Below are positions 25,962 to 34,679 of a stretch of 64,000 nt of DNA, one piece after another. This stretch comes from Afipia sp. GAS231 (lineage in GTDB: Bacteria; Pseudomonadota; Alphaproteobacteria; Rhizobiales; Xanthobacteraceae), in assembly GCF_900103365.1 (NCBI RefSeq), contig NZ_LT629703.1:6992501-7056500 (forward strand), in the 5' to 3' direction. Below the pieces are notes generated by a model. The model had not been told where the DNA came from. It saw only the letters and a program-made list of their open reading frames with translations, and searched no databases. Both the position numbers and the translations under genes were made by a program. Each line of letters starts with the position of its first letter. The first letter of the stretch is position 1.

Positions 25962-27518
25962 ATGGCAATTCGATTGACGACGGTGCGATCCACGGTGGCG
26001 ATGCGGCGTTGGGTTCCTCTCGCGATTGTGATGCTCGGGACTTCAGCTGCGCTGACCGCCGTCGCTCAAGCGAAACCGCCGCGCCCGGCGGCCCCCGTCG
26101 AGGCCACCGCGCCACGCGAGGCCGGTGAGCCGATCATGGCGATCGTCTCGATCAAGAGCCAGAAGGTGACATTCTACGACGCCGACGGCTGGATCCTGCG
26201 CGCGCCGGTCTCGACCGGCACCACCGGACGGGAGACGCCGGCCGGCGTCTTCGCCCTGATCGAGAAGGACAAGGACCACCATTCGAGCCTCTATGACGAT
26301 GCCTGGATGCCGAACATGCAGCGCATCACCTGGAACGGTGTCGCGTTGCACGGCGGTCCGCTGCCCGGCTATGCGGCCTCGCACGGTTGCGTGCGGATGC
26401 CGTTCGGCTTTGCGGAAAAACTGTTCGACAAGACCCATATCGGCATGCGGGTGATCATTTCACCTGAGGACGCCGAGCCGGTCGAGTTCTCGCATCCGTC
26501 GCTGTTCGTGCCGAAGCCGGACGTGATCGCGGCAGCTCCTGCCAAGGCCGAGGCGCTGCCGCGCGAGGCGGCGGAGGCTGCCAAGGCGGCCGACGAGGCG
26601 AAGAAAGCGGCCGCGACGGCGACGCGCGAGACCGCCACGCTGACCGCGTCGTTGAAGAAGCTGGAAGGGCTCAAGAAGCGCGCTGATGCCGAGGCCGCCT
26701 ATGCCGACAAGGCACTCGCCGCCGCCAAGACCGACCAGGCGAAGGCAAAGGCCGAGGAGTTCAAGGAGAAGGCAGAGGCCAAGGCTACCGAGGCGGGGAC
26801 ACAGCTCGACACGGCCAGGAACGATTCAAAGGCGAAGCTCGATGCTCTCGCTGCAGCCAAGGATGCGGTCAAGACGACCCAGGCCAAGAAGGCCGAGACT
26901 GCCAAGGCGGCGCTCGACGCCAGGCTCGCGATGGAGCCGGTATCGGTCTACGTCAGCCGCTCGACGCAAAAACTTTACGTGCGGCGTAACACCCACAAGC
27001 CGGCGCCGGACGGCGGCGGCGAGGTGTTCGATACCACCATCGAGCTTCCCATCACGATCCGCGACCCCAACAAGCCGATCGGCACGCACATCTTTACCGC
27101 GATGGCGAAGAACGACGCCGGCCTGCGCTGGAGCGTCGTCACCATCGACCACGGCGACGAAGCCAAGGACGCGCTCGACCGCATCACCATGCCGCAGGAG
27201 ATCCTCGACCGCATCGCGCCTACGGCCGTGCCACGATCCTCGATCGTGATTTCGGACGAGCCGCTGAGCAGCGAGACCAACTATCGCACCGAGTTCGTCG
27301 CAGTCCTGAGCAACCAGCCCCAGGGCGGCTTCATCACGCGCAAGCCCACGGCCAACGTCCTCGTTGCGGACGACGGCAGCAACGACGGCTGGGGCTTCTT
27401 TTTCGGGCGCAGTCCGGAACCGCAGCCTGTGAATCCGCGGCAGCGGGGCGGCCAGCAATACTATCGTCAGGTGCAACCGCAGCCGTACTATCAGCGGCAA
27501 TGGCAGCCGGGCTGGTAG
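25962..27518 (+). CDS. L,D-transpeptidase (YkuD) with a second, degenerate domain
   Basis: 518 residues, exported. YkuD domain at about 58-170 with the catalytic SHGCVRM (His141, Cys143, Arg145), expected to make 3-3 peptidoglycan links or attach proteins. An Ala/Lys/Glu-rich coiled-coil segment spans about 195-325. Residues 325-455 (VSVYVSRSTQKLYVRR, then LPITIRDPNKPIGTHIF) look like a second YkuD-type fold without the HxxC catalytic motif. The C-terminus is Gln/Pro/Tyr-rich. GGAGATGGC precedes the ATG. Confidence 0.92.
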   Translation: MAIRLTTVRSTVAMRRWVPLAIVMLGTSAALTAVAQAKPPRPAAPVEATAPREAGEPIMAIVSIKSQKVTFYDADGWILRAPVSTGTTGRETPAGVFALIEKDKDHHSSLYDDAWMPNMQRITWNGVALHGGPLPGYAASHGCVRMPFGFAEKLFDKTHIGMRVIISPEDAEPVEFSHPSLFVPKPDVIAAAPAKAEALPREAAEAAKAADEAKKAAATATRETATLTASLKKLEGLKKRADAEAAYADKALAAAKTDQAKAKAEEFKEKAEAKATEAGTQLDTARNDSKAKLDALAAAKDAVKTTQAKKAETAKAALDARLAMEPVSVYVSRSTQKLYVRRNTHKPAPDGGGEVFDTTIELPITIRDPNKPIGTHIFTAMAKNDAGLRWSVVTIDHGDEAKDALDRITMPQEILDRIAPTAVPRSSIVISDEPLSSETNYRTEFVAVLSNQPQGGFITRKPTANVLVADDGSNDGWGFFFGRSPEPQPVNPRQRGGQQYYRQVQPQPYYQRQWQPGW

Positions 27519-27726
27519 CACATCGTCGGAGACTACTTCCGCCTTCGCTCGTTGAGCTACGGCGGACGAGTCGCCTGCGCGCGCAATCAAAAATTCATGT
27601 CGCGCGCTGCGACAAAATGGCGCGACGGGCAAATCACCAAAAGTCTGTCCAGCCCTTCGGATAAAAATATTTCTGTTGAGCCGTCGGGCAAATCAGTCGT
27701 TTAACTCCGCTTGTCTCCCGCGACGA

Positions 27727-28050
27727 GAGGGGCGCTCGCGATCGTCACGACGTGCGGTGAGATGCGGTGGACGCAGGGTCACGACTGACGAGCGTGGCTT
27801 TCGCGTACGGCGAAATCGTTTGGGTCCGACGCCCCGGTGCTGGCGTCAAGTCGGTGGAAGCGAAAGCTGAGGTCGATGATGGTGGCAAGAAAGCCGGTCA
27901 CCAGGACGAACTCGTATAAGCCGTAAAGCCATTGCGCAGGGAAGGCCGGAGGCTCTCCGCTGAACCTGTATGCTCGTGTGCAGCATTCTTACTAACATGG
28001 CACGCGAGACCGCGGGTGCAGCGCGCATCCGGTCTTCCCTGCGCCCTCTA
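27727..28050 (+). repeat. Long dispersed repeat (about 325 bp), copy 1
   Basis: Runs from AGGGGCGCTCGCGATCGTCA to GGTCTTCCCTGCGCCCTCTA. The second copy is at 63620-63947 in opposite orientation, closely similar over its whole length. Its last third can fold into a long hairpin: GCGCAGGGAAGGCCGG (27934-27949) pairs with CCGGTCTTCCCTGCGC (28029-28044). No transposase or credible ORF. I recognise it as an element frequent in Bradyrhizobium intergenic DNA, from memory only. Confidence 0.9.
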
Positions 28051-28129
28051 TTTTCGAGGGCCAAGGTTTCTAGCAAAACTCCGGGCGCTATGCGCCGCGA
28101 GATCGCGAAGCCGTATTCAGAGCTATCAA

Positions 28130-28214
28130 CGTCATTGCGAGGAGCGAAGCGACGCGGCAATCCATTTCGCCGCACAAAGAAAGACTGGATTGCTTCGCTT
28201 CGCTCGCAATGACG
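28130..28214. repeat. Palindromic repeat, CGTCATTGCGAG family
   Basis: Left arm CGTCATTGCGAGGAGCGAAG and right arm CTTCGCTCGCAATGACG; GCAATCC and GGATTGC pair inside. Only copy in the window. Confidence 0.85.
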
Positions 28215-28258
28215 GGGAGATTTTGGTGCCCGGTCATCTGACGGCGGCCACGACGTCG

Positions 28259-28354
28259 TTAGAGAACGAACATCGTCAATTGATAAAGCGCATAGGCGAC
28301 TTCGAAGCCGACCAGAACCAGGGCTGCGATCATCAAATAAAAGCTGAAATGCAT
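28259..28354 (-). CDS. Possible 31-residue single-membrane-helix protein
   Basis: MHFSFYLMIAALVLVGFEVA followed by YALYQLTMFVL: one clear hydrophobic helix. The frame continues upstream to 28555 (98 residues), but that part looks non-coding and overlaps another small ORF. No strong ribosome-binding site precedes the inner ATG. Proposed because of the membrane-like composition and the similar small ORF next to it. Confidence 0.4.
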   Translation of the reverse strand: MHFSFYLMIAALVLVGFEVAYALYQLTMFVL

Positions 28355-28524
28355 GAAGGGCTTGAAACCAAATAATTTCGCGACCTGCGCCGACCTTGCG
28401 CCAAGGACGCCAACCAAATTCACTGCGTGTCGGGACACGCGAGCGTCCGGCGATACGGCCGTATGCAACTGGGAACAGAGGGCCTCCGCCGCCGCGGAAG
28501 CGTCCCGTCCGTTCAGATGCCTTG

Positions 28525-28623
28525 TCAGATGCCCTGGAAAATCTTGATTCCCCACAGCACCACGACGATGGCCGATACCAGCGTGGCCGCCGTCAACACA
28601 CTCTCTAAGGAAGCTACTCTCAT
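28525..28623 (-). CDS. Possible 32-residue single-membrane-helix protein
   Basis: MRVASLESVLTAATLVSAIV then VVLWGIKIFQGI, an amphipathic start followed by a hydrophobic helix and a Lys near the end. GGAGAG lies 7-12 bases before the ATG, a good ribosome-binding site. Same strand as the 31-residue ORF 170 bases downstream. Small membrane proteins like this are often missed by annotation; function unknown. Confidence 0.5.
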   Translation of the reverse strand: MRVASLESVLTAATLVSAIVVVLWGIKIFQGI

Positions 28624-28819
28624 GACACTCTCCGCTTCCTACCCCGCTCAGCGGTCTAAATGATTCGGCGATTCCGCGGCAATCGTGCGGTTACGATTGC
28701 CTTAATGTCGTTGACGATTGTGGTTTGCAGGCCACATATCTCCGTAAGTTCCCGTATGAAGTTCGTGATATCAAGAGTTCCGCACTGATACCGCTCCAAA
28801 AACAACAAGAGGAAACTCC

Positions 28820-29164
28820 ATGGCACGCGTGCGCTGCATCACTGAAATGGGCATGGGCGTCGATGTTCACGGCAAGGACGCCACCAAGGCCGCCAAGCGC
28901 GCCGTCTCCGACGCTATCAGACATTCCAGCCTCGGTTTCTTCCGCATGCTGGGCAAGACCGCCAAGGACATGTTCGTCGACGTCACCATCGCCGTGCCCG
29001 ATCCGAGCCTGGTCGATACCGCTGCGGTCGCCAAGGAACTGCCCTACGGCACCATCACCGTCACGGCCGTGAAGGGCGGGCTGGAAATTCCCGCCGAAAC
29101 CGGCGGTGACTCCGTCGTCATTGCCAACGCCGCCGTCATCGTCAGCCTCGACGACGGCAGGTAA
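28820..29164 (+). CDS. Lin0512-family protein
   Basis: 114 residues, beginning MARVRCITEMGMGVDVHGKD, with AAKRAVSDAIRHSSLGFFR and DVTIAVPDPSLVD, the hallmarks of the conserved Lin0512 family (unknown function, cyclic-hydrolase-like alpha/beta fold). AGAGGAAACTCC precedes the ATG. It is followed after one repeat by an IlvD/Edd-like dehydratase on the same strand; the two may share a pathway. The 196 bases before it likely hold the promoter, but no clear boxes were seen. Confidence 0.9.
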   Translation: MARVRCITEMGMGVDVHGKDATKAAKRAVSDAIRHSSLGFFRMLGKTAKDMFVDVTIAVPDPSLVDTAAVAKELPYGTITVTAVKGGLEIPAETGGDSVVIANAAVIVSLDDGR

Positions 29165-29216
29165 GCATGATCCGGAAAAGTGGACACCGGTTTTCCGAAA
29201 AAGATCATGCTCAAAA
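29164..29216 (+). repeat. Hairpin repeat family B, copy 2
   Basis: AGCATGATCCGGAAAA, core GTGGACACCGG, TTTTCCGAAAAAGATCATGC. It begins at the last base of the TAA stop of the Lin0512 gene. Stems are identical to copy 1 (6738-6790); only the loop differs. Confidence 0.9.
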
Positions 29217-29255
29217 TAAACTAGCCGTCCATCACAACGAGATCGTGAGCCCATC

Positions 29256-30974
29256 ATGACAGAAGACAGCAGTGCCTATTGGAAGCGATCGCGGGTCGAA
29301 CTGCGCGCCGCCGGCTTCGATCCCGACCGCGCCGCGCAGACCAGCGCGGTGGTGACGATCGCCAGCGCCTGGACCAACGCCCATCGCTGCAACAACCGCG
29401 TCCGCACCATCAGCGATCTGCTCATAGAAATTCTGGCCGAGCGCGGCGGGCAGGGCCTGGTCGTCGGCGCACCCGCGGTGTCTGATGCGTTGACCCAGGG
29501 CACGCCGACGGCGGGCTACAGTCTCGCGTCCCGCGACGTCGTCGCCGACTGTTTCGAGATCGGCCACTACGCCCACCATGGCGACGCCATGATCGTGATT
29601 TCCGGCTGCGACAAGACCGGCGCCGCGGCGCTGATGCCGCTGGCGCGGACCAATGCCTTCGGGCTCGTGCTCTATCCCGGCACCAGTTCGCCGGGGAGCG
29701 TCTCCTTCGGCGCCTGGGCCAGCAAGGGTAATAATCTCACGATCATGGATTATGCTGAGGCGCGCGCCGCCAACGAGTCCGGCCGCATTCCCGAGGCGGA
29801 ATTGCTCGAAGTCGAGCGCAACGTGATGCCGGGCAGCGGCACCTGCGGGGCAATGTTCACGGCCAACACCATGAGCACGATTGCGGAAGCGATCGGCATG
29901 ATGTTGCCGCGCGGCGCCTCGCATCCCGCCGACTACAACGCCCGCAGCGATATCCATGCCGACGTCCGCGCCCAGGCGCGCGCCTCGGTCGATGCGCTCT
30001 ATCGATTGATGGAAGCCGGTATCCGGCCGCGCGACATCATGACCGAACGCGCTTTCGAGAATGCGATCACGACCGTCTACGCAATGGGCGGCTCGACCAA
30101 CATGTACCTGCATCTGCTGGCGGTCGCCCGCGAGGCGCAGGTGCCGATCGGAATCGAGCGCATCCAGCAAATCGGCGAGCGGGTGCCGCTACTGGCCAAT
30201 CTGCAACCGCACGGCCCGTTCGCGATGGGCAGCCTGCATGCGATCGGCGGCGTGCCGGTCGTGATGAAGGAACTGCTGCGCGCCGGCCTGCTGCATGGCG
30301 ACGTCATGACGGTGACCGGCAAGACGCTGGCGGAAAATCTCGCCGCGGTTCCGACGCTGGACCAGATGGCACCCCAGCAGATCGTGCTCCCGGTGGAAAA
30401 GCCGATCGCGCCGCCCAACAATCACATCAGCGTTCTGAAGGGCAATCTGGCGCCGGAGAGTTGCCTGCTGAAACTGTCGGGCAAGGTGCTCGAAAAGGGC
30501 CAGTTCCGCGGCACCGCGCGCGTGTTCGAATCCGAGGCCGGGACCATGGCGGCGATCCGCGCCGGCGACATCAAGCCGGGCAATGTCATCGTGGTCCGCA
30601 ATGTCGGCCCGGTCGGCGGGCCCGGCATGCCCGAAATGGTGATGCTGACGATTCAGTTGCAGGGGCGGGGCCTCGGCGAGGATGTCGCGCTGATCACCGA
30701 CGGCCGCTTTTCCGGCGTCTCGCACGGCATTCTGATCGGCCATGTCTCGCCGGAAGCGGCGCGGGGCGGTCCGATCGCGGCGGTGCGCGACGGCGACGTC
30801 ATCGTGATCGATCCCGGCGCCCGCACCGTGAACCTCGAAGTGCCAGCGGAAGAAATTGCCCGGCGCATGGCCGATTGGCGCGAGCCGAATTCCGTCAAGC
30901 AGGTGCGCAGGGGATCGGTGCACGACAAATACATCCGGCTAGTGTCGTCGGCGCATTACGGCTGCGTGCTGTGA
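29256..30974 (+). CDS. IlvD/Edd-family dehydratase
   Basis: 572 residues, Fe-S dehydratase family that includes dihydroxy-acid dehydratase, phosphogluconate dehydratase and sugar-acid dehydratases. Candidate cluster ligands: Cys45 (AHRCNN), Cys118 (SGCDK) and Cys197 ([12 protein letters not shown]). The catalytic Ser region is [10 protein letters not shown]. The usual CNxH at the first ligand is CNNR here, so this is probably a paralogue with another substrate (sugar acid or hydroxy acid) rather than the branched-chain amino acid enzyme. Downstream of the Lin0512 gene; a GNAT gene follows after 22 bases. Confidence 0.85.
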   Translation: MTEDSSAYWKRSRVELRAAGFDPDRAAQTSAVVTIASAWTNAHRCNNRVRTISDLLIEILAERGGQGLVVGAPAVSDALTQGTPTAGYSLASRDVVADCFEIGHYAHHGDAMIVISGCDKTGAAALMPLARTNAFGLVLYPGTSSPGSVSFGAWASKGNNLTIMDYAEARAANESGRIPEAELLEVERNVMPGSGTCGAMFTANTMSTIAEAIGMMLPRGASHPADYNARSDIHADVRAQARASVDALYRLMEAGIRPRDIMTERAFENAITTVYAMGGSTNMYLHLLAVAREAQVPIGIERIQQIGERVPLLANLQPHGPFAMGSLHAIGGVPVVMKELLRAGLLHGDVMTVTGKTLAENLAAVPTLDQMAPQQIVLPVEKPIAPPNNHISVLKGNLAPESCLLKLSGKVLEKGQFRGTARVFESEAGTMAAIRAGDIKPGNVIVVRNVGPVGGPGMPEMVMLTIQLQGRGLGEDVALITDGRFSGVSHGILIGHVSPEAARGGPIAAVRDGDVIVIDPGARTVNLEVPAEEIARRMADWREPNSVKQVRRGSVHDKYIRLVSSAHYGCVL

Positions 30975-30996
30975 CGGGGCGGGCGTAGAGTTTTCC

Positions 30997-31677
30997 ATGC
31001 CGCATCCGCTCGATCATCCGATCTGGACCGCGTTGACGACCCGGCAACAGGCGCTGGCCGAAGGCGGCGACGAGGCACGGCGCTATCCCACCGCGATCAC
31101 GCCGTTCGCGGACATGCCGGAACTATCGCCGCGCGGGTTTGCAAGCCTCGGCGCGATGATGCTGGGCTCCGAGATCGCGGTGCTGTTCACGCCCGACCCC
31201 GTGACGGTGCCGGCCGAATTCAAGATGCTGCTGGCCGAGCCAGGCGAGCAGATGATCGGGACGCCGGCCGACGTTCCGGCAGGCGATGTCGACATTCTCA
31301 CGCTCGGCGTTGCCGACGTTCCCGACATGATGGCGTTGACCGCGCTGACAAAACCCGGTCCGTTCAGCGCGCGCACGCACGAACTCGGGACCTTCCTCGG
31401 CATCCGCGTCGGCGGCGAACTGGTTGCGATGGCTGGCGAGCGCATGAAGCCCGCCGATTACACCGAGATGACGGCGGTCTGTGTCCATCCGGCGCACCGC
31501 GGCCACGGCTACGGGCAAATCCTGCTGTCTGCGATTTCCCGTCAGATTACGGCGCGCGGCGAAATCCCGTTCCTGCATGTCTTCACCAGCAACGCCTCAG
31601 CCATCGCGCTCTATCGCCGCCAGAGCATGGAAATCCGACGTCGGTTTCATGTGACGGTGTTGCAGAAGCAGGTGTGA
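30997..31677 (+). CDS. GNAT-family N-acetyltransferase
   Basis: 226 residues. The C-terminal half is a FR47-like GNAT domain with the acetyl-CoA pyrophosphate loop HRGHGYGQ and the AIALYRR helix; the N-terminal about 110 residues are a family-specific extension. Substrate unknown. It starts 22 bases after the dehydratase stop and could be co-transcribed with it. Confidence 0.88.
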   Translation: MPHPLDHPIWTALTTRQQALAEGGDEARRYPTAITPFADMPELSPRGFASLGAMMLGSEIAVLFTPDPVTVPAEFKMLLAEPGEQMIGTPADVPAGDVDILTLGVADVPDMMALTALTKPGPFSARTHELGTFLGIRVGGELVAMAGERMKPADYTEMTAVCVHPAHRGHGYGQILLSAISRQITARGEIPFLHVFTSNASAIALYRRQSMEIRRRFHVTVLQKQV

Positions 31678-31751
31678 TTGGACGGGCGTTATATCAGAGA
31701 AAATTACAACCCATACTTGTCGCAATTATTCGTTCATGATATGTTCTATCT

Positions 31752-32306
31752 ATGGACGCGTATTCAAGCAGCAATGATGCCCGGTTGTTTCTCGCAGCCA
31801 TTCCCGACGCGGCCACCGCGGCTCGAATCCACCAGTTGGCCGGCGTTCTCAAGGGCGCTCACCGATTCAGCGGCAAACCGATCGAACCCGAGCGCCTGCA
31901 CGTTTCGTTGTTCTTTCTAAGCGGTTTGCCGCAGCAGGAAATCCGGGAGGCATGCGCAGCTGCTGCGGACGTGCGGATCAAACCGTTCGAGGTTTCGTTC
32001 GACCGCACCGCGAGCTTTCGCGGCAAGCGTGGCAGTCGCCCGTTTGTGTTGGTCGGAGATAAGGGTCTTCAGCCGCTGACGTCATTTCGTCGAATGCTCG
32101 GCGATGCGATGCTGCGAAGAGGTCTGAGGTGGGTGACGAACACCAATTTCACACCTCATGTCACGCTGCTCTATGACGCCCGTAGCGTGGAAGAGTATCC
32201 GATCGAGCCGATCTCCTGGACCGTGAACGAGTTTGTGCTCATTCAAAGCCTGAGCGGCCATGATTATCTGGCGCGGTGGCCGCTGGAGGCGCGAGCTGTT
32301 GCGTGA
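31752..32306 (+). CDS. thpR: 2'-5' RNA ligase-like 2H phosphoesterase
   Basis: 184 residues. The two catalytic HxS/HxT motifs are His50-Val-Ser and His136-Val-Thr (LHVSLFF and PHVTLLYD). Enzymes of this family hydrolyse or form 2',5' phosphodiester links or cyclic phosphates in RNA. Its 3' end overlaps the convergent HAD gene by 68 bases. Full length; start ATG 31752. Confidence 0.9.
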   Translation: MDAYSSSNDARLFLAAIPDAATAARIHQLAGVLKGAHRFSGKPIEPERLHVSLFFLSGLPQQEIREACAAAADVRIKPFEVSFDRTASFRGKRGSRPFVLVGDKGLQPLTSFRRMLGDAMLRRGLRWVTNTNFTPHVTLLYDARSVEEYPIEPISWTVNEFVLIQSLSGHDYLARWPLEARAVA

Positions 32307-32913
32307 TCTCCGCCATCGAGCTGAAGAAGTGCGTCGGCTCCGCCGCCTGCAACGCGGCAGGAAAGGCATAACCCCAGCCGACCGCACCCGAGGCCATGCC
32401 GGCGGCGCGCGCGGCTTCGATGTCGCGGATCTCGTCGCCGATGCAGATGGTGTCCGCGGGTCTGGTTCCGAAGTGGCGTGCCACGCGCCGGAATTTGCTG
32501 TGCTTGCCGAAGATCGTGGCGCCGCAGTCGAAGCGGGAGATCAGGCCTGCGGTGAGGCCGAGTACGCGACGGACGGATTCCTCGCTATCGGAGCTGACGA
32601 TGGCGGTCTGGATGCCGAGGCGCTGCAGGTCGGCGAGCAATGTCGCAACGCCATCGAACAGCGATATCTCGCCGGCCGCGGCGAGCTTGCGCTTTCGCAT
32701 GTCGCTGACGATCGCCGGCAGCCGCCACATCGGCACATTGAGCCGCGTCATGATCTGCCGGGCGGACATCATGCGCAGTCCCTCGATCTCGTCAGCGCCA
32801 ACCGGCGCCAGAGCGAACCGCGCGATCATGTCCTGAAAGGAGGCGCGCAACCACGGCAGCGAGTTCGCCAGTGTGCCGTCGAAGTCGAAAATCGCGAGGC
32901 GATAGCGGGGCAT
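32239..32913 (-). CDS. HAD-family hydrolase (phosphoglycolate phosphatase-like)
   Basis: 224 residues. Motif I is FDFDGTLANS with nucleophile Asp10 and Asp12, motif II VSSDS, then Lys in GKHSKF and motif IV GDEIRDIEAA. A helical cap domain lies at about 20-95. Likely a small-molecule phosphatase; substrate unknown. The C-terminal 22 codons lie antisense to the RNA ligase gene; this end, PPAATAPDNHGRS, is beyond the core fold. Confidence 0.9.
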   Translation of the reverse strand: MPRYRLAIFDFDGTLANSLPWLRASFQDMIARFALAPVGADEIEGLRMMSARQIMTRLNVPMWRLPAIVSDMRKRKLAAAGEISLFDGVATLLADLQRLGIQTAIVSSDSEESVRRVLGLTAGLISRFDCGATIFGKHSKFRRVARHFGTRPADTICIGDEIRDIEAARAAGMASGAVGWGYAFPAALQAAEPTHFFSSMAEITQQLAPPAATAPDNHGRSGFE

Positions 32914-32928
32914 TTGAAATCGGCGGCT

Positions 32929-33798
32929 CTACGTGTCGTCGCCGAAATAGGCCGGCTTGCCGGTGGTCCAGGTCTCGCCCCACAGTTGCCCGCCGCCATC
33001 CACCGTCAGCATTTCACCGGTGACGAATTTGCCAGACGGGGCGGCGAAATAGACGCAGGCCTCGGCCACGTCGAACGTCGTTCCGGTCCGCATCATCGGG
33101 TTGGAGCGGGGGTAGGCGGCGCGGGCTTCCGGCGAATAGACGTTCCAGCCCTCGGTCTCGATCACCCCGGGCGCCACGCAGTTCACCCGGATGCCGAGCG
33201 GCGCCCATTCGACGGCGACCGCGCGCGACAGGCCGATCACGCCGCTGCGCGCCGCGATGGTGTGCGCGATGCCATAGAGCCCATGCGTGGTGACGACCAC
33301 GATGTTGACGATGCTGCCGGGGTGCTTGTGGTCGCGCCAGCGCTGCGCCGCCGCCTGCATCATGTACCAGGTGCCGTTCAGATTGGTGTTGATGACGGCG
33401 TTCCAGCCCTTCACCGAAAAGTCGATCGCGGCCTGCGGAAATTGCCCGCCGGCGCTGTTGATCAGGTGGTCGATGCGCCCATGCGCGGCCCAGACGGCGT
33501 CGAACAGCGCGTTGACTGCGTCGGGTTCGCGGATATCAGCGAGGTAGGCGGACGCCTTGAAATCGCGGCCGGCCATTTCAGTGACCAGCGCGTCGAGCCT
33601 GGCTTGATTGCGCCCGACGACGGCGACATGCGCGCCCAAGCGTGCGAACAGCCAGGCAATCGCCCGTCCGATGCCGCCGGCGCCGCCGGATATGACGACC
33701 ACCCGGTCCTTCAGCGCATCGCTTGCGAAAACCGTCGGATGAACCGCGAGCTCCGCGTCGGTCAGGCCGAGTTTCGCAGCCGCTGGATCATCAGTCAT
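32929..33798 (-). CDS. SDR-fold oxidoreductase lacking the usual YxxxK
   Basis: 289 residues, Rossmann fold with SGGAGGIGR at 37-45 and NSAG at 114-117. It resembles SDRs of the 2,4-dienoyl-CoA reductase/peroxisomal enoyl reductase type. Aligning the IAARSGVIGL helix with the usual YAAAKAG places Thr180 and Arg184 where Tyr and Lys are expected. It may use a different catalytic set or be non-catalytic. ATG 33798 preferred; an in-frame TTG is at 33810. It starts 16 bases upstream of the HAD gene and is likely in one operon with it. Confidence 0.88.
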   Translation of the reverse strand: MTDDPAAAKLGLTDAELAVHPTVFASDALKDRVVVISGGAGGIGRAIAWLFARLGAHVAVVGRNQARLDALVTEMAGRDFKASAYLADIREPDAVNALFDAVWAAHGRIDHLINSAGGQFPQAAIDFSVKGWNAVINTNLNGTWYMMQAAAQRWRDHKHPGSIVNIVVVTTHGLYGIAHTIAARSGVIGLSRAVAVEWAPLGIRVNCVAPGVIETEGWNVYSPEARAAYPRSNPMMRTGTTFDVAEACVYFAAPSGKFVTGEMLTVDGGGQLWGETWTTGKPAYFGDDT

Positions 33799-33878
33799 GG
33801 ACAGGGTCAACCCTTGTTATGTGCGGCATCAGCCGTACATTAACCGCGACACAGAAACCAAGCAAAGAACGAGTTTGA

Positions 33879-34583
33879 ATGTCCGATCTCTCCGCTTTCC
33901 CGATCACCAAACGCTGGCCCGCCAAACATCCCGACCGCCTTCAGCTCTATTCGTTGCCGACTCCGAACGGCGTCAAGGTCTCGATCATGCTGGAAGAGAT
34001 CGGGCTGCCTTACGAGGTGCACCTGGTCGACTTCAATAAGGACGACCAGAAGACGCCGGAATTTCTGTCGTTGAACCCGAACGGCAAGATCCCCGCAATC
34101 GTCGATCCGGATGGACCGGGCGGCAAGCCGTTGGGGCTGTTCGAGTCCGGGGCGATTCTGCAATATCTCGCCGAGAAGACCGGCAAGCTGTTGCCGGCGG
34201 ATCCCGCGCGGCGGTACCAGGCCATCCAGTGGCTGCACTTTCAGATGGGCGGCATCGGGCCGATGTTCGGTCAGGTCGGCTTCTTCCACAAATTCGCCGG
34301 CAAGGACTATGACGACAAGCGGCCGCTGGAGCGCTATGTCGCGGAGTCGAAGCGCTTGCTCGGCGTGCTGGAGACCTGGCTTGCCGGGCGGCAGTGGATC
34401 ATGGACGACGAATACAGCATCGCCGACATTTCGATGCTGGGCTGGGTACGCAATCTGATCGGCTTCTACGGCGCGCGCGAATTGGTCGCGTTCGATACGC
34501 TCAAGCACGTCCCTGTATGGCTGGAGCGCGGCCTGGCGAGGCCGGCGGTGCAGCGTGGGCTCGATATTCCCAAGCGTCCCTAG
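33879..34583 (+). CDS. Glutathione S-transferase family protein (YghU/YfcG type)
   Basis: 234 residues. N-terminal thioredoxin-like domain with PTPNGVKVSIMLEEIGLPYE and the GSH-binding GKIPAIVD and FESGAI, then the helical domain with WLHFQMGGIGPMFGQ. These features mark the Nu-class (YghU/YfcG) proteins, which act as disulfide-bond oxidoreductases on glutathione. The TAG stop is the first triplet of a composite repeat. Confidence 0.92.
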   Translation: MSDLSAFPITKRWPAKHPDRLQLYSLPTPNGVKVSIMLEEIGLPYEVHLVDFNKDDQKTPEFLSLNPNGKIPAIVDPDGPGGKPLGLFESGAILQYLAEKTGKLLPADPARRYQAIQWLHFQMGGIGPMFGQVGFFHKFAGKDYDDKRPLERYVAESKRLLGVLETWLAGRQWIMDDEYSIADISMLGWVRNLIGFYGARELVAFDTLKHVPVWLERGLARPAVQRGLDIPKRP

Positions 34584-34679
34584 AGCGTTTTCAAGCGAAG
34601 TGGCCCCCGGTTCGCGTTAAGAAAACGCGTCAAACAAAAGAATAGAACCCGGTTCTGATTTCATCAGAACCGGGTTCTA
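34584..34679. repeat. Composite A-K repeat between convergent GST and dsbB genes
   Basis: Family A hairpin (34584-34634, core GTGGCCCCCGG) followed by a perfect 17-base inverted repeat: TAGAACCCGGTTCTGAT (34643-34659), loop TTC, ATCAGAACCGGGTTCTA (34663-34679). The left edge abuts the GST TAG and the right edge contains the dsbB stop (CTA on plus strand). The long stem may act as a bidirectional terminator although no T-tract follows. Same arrangement at 38920-39001. Confidence 0.92.

Larger units (their letters stand above)
27519..28258. other. Gene-free, repeat-rich gap
   Basis: 740 bases with no supported gene. Contents: TTCCGCCTTCGCTC-type fragment at 27538-27572, a long dispersed repeat at 27727-28050, and an 85-base palindrome at 28130-28214. 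Short ORFs in it fall inside the repeats and are not believed. Confidence 0.75.

Noticed and set aside
28356..28555. N-terminal two thirds of a 98-residue ORF ending at 28259
   Set aside because: This part overlaps a better-supported micro-ORF, lacks protein-like composition and has no ribosome-binding site; only the terminal 31 residues look real.
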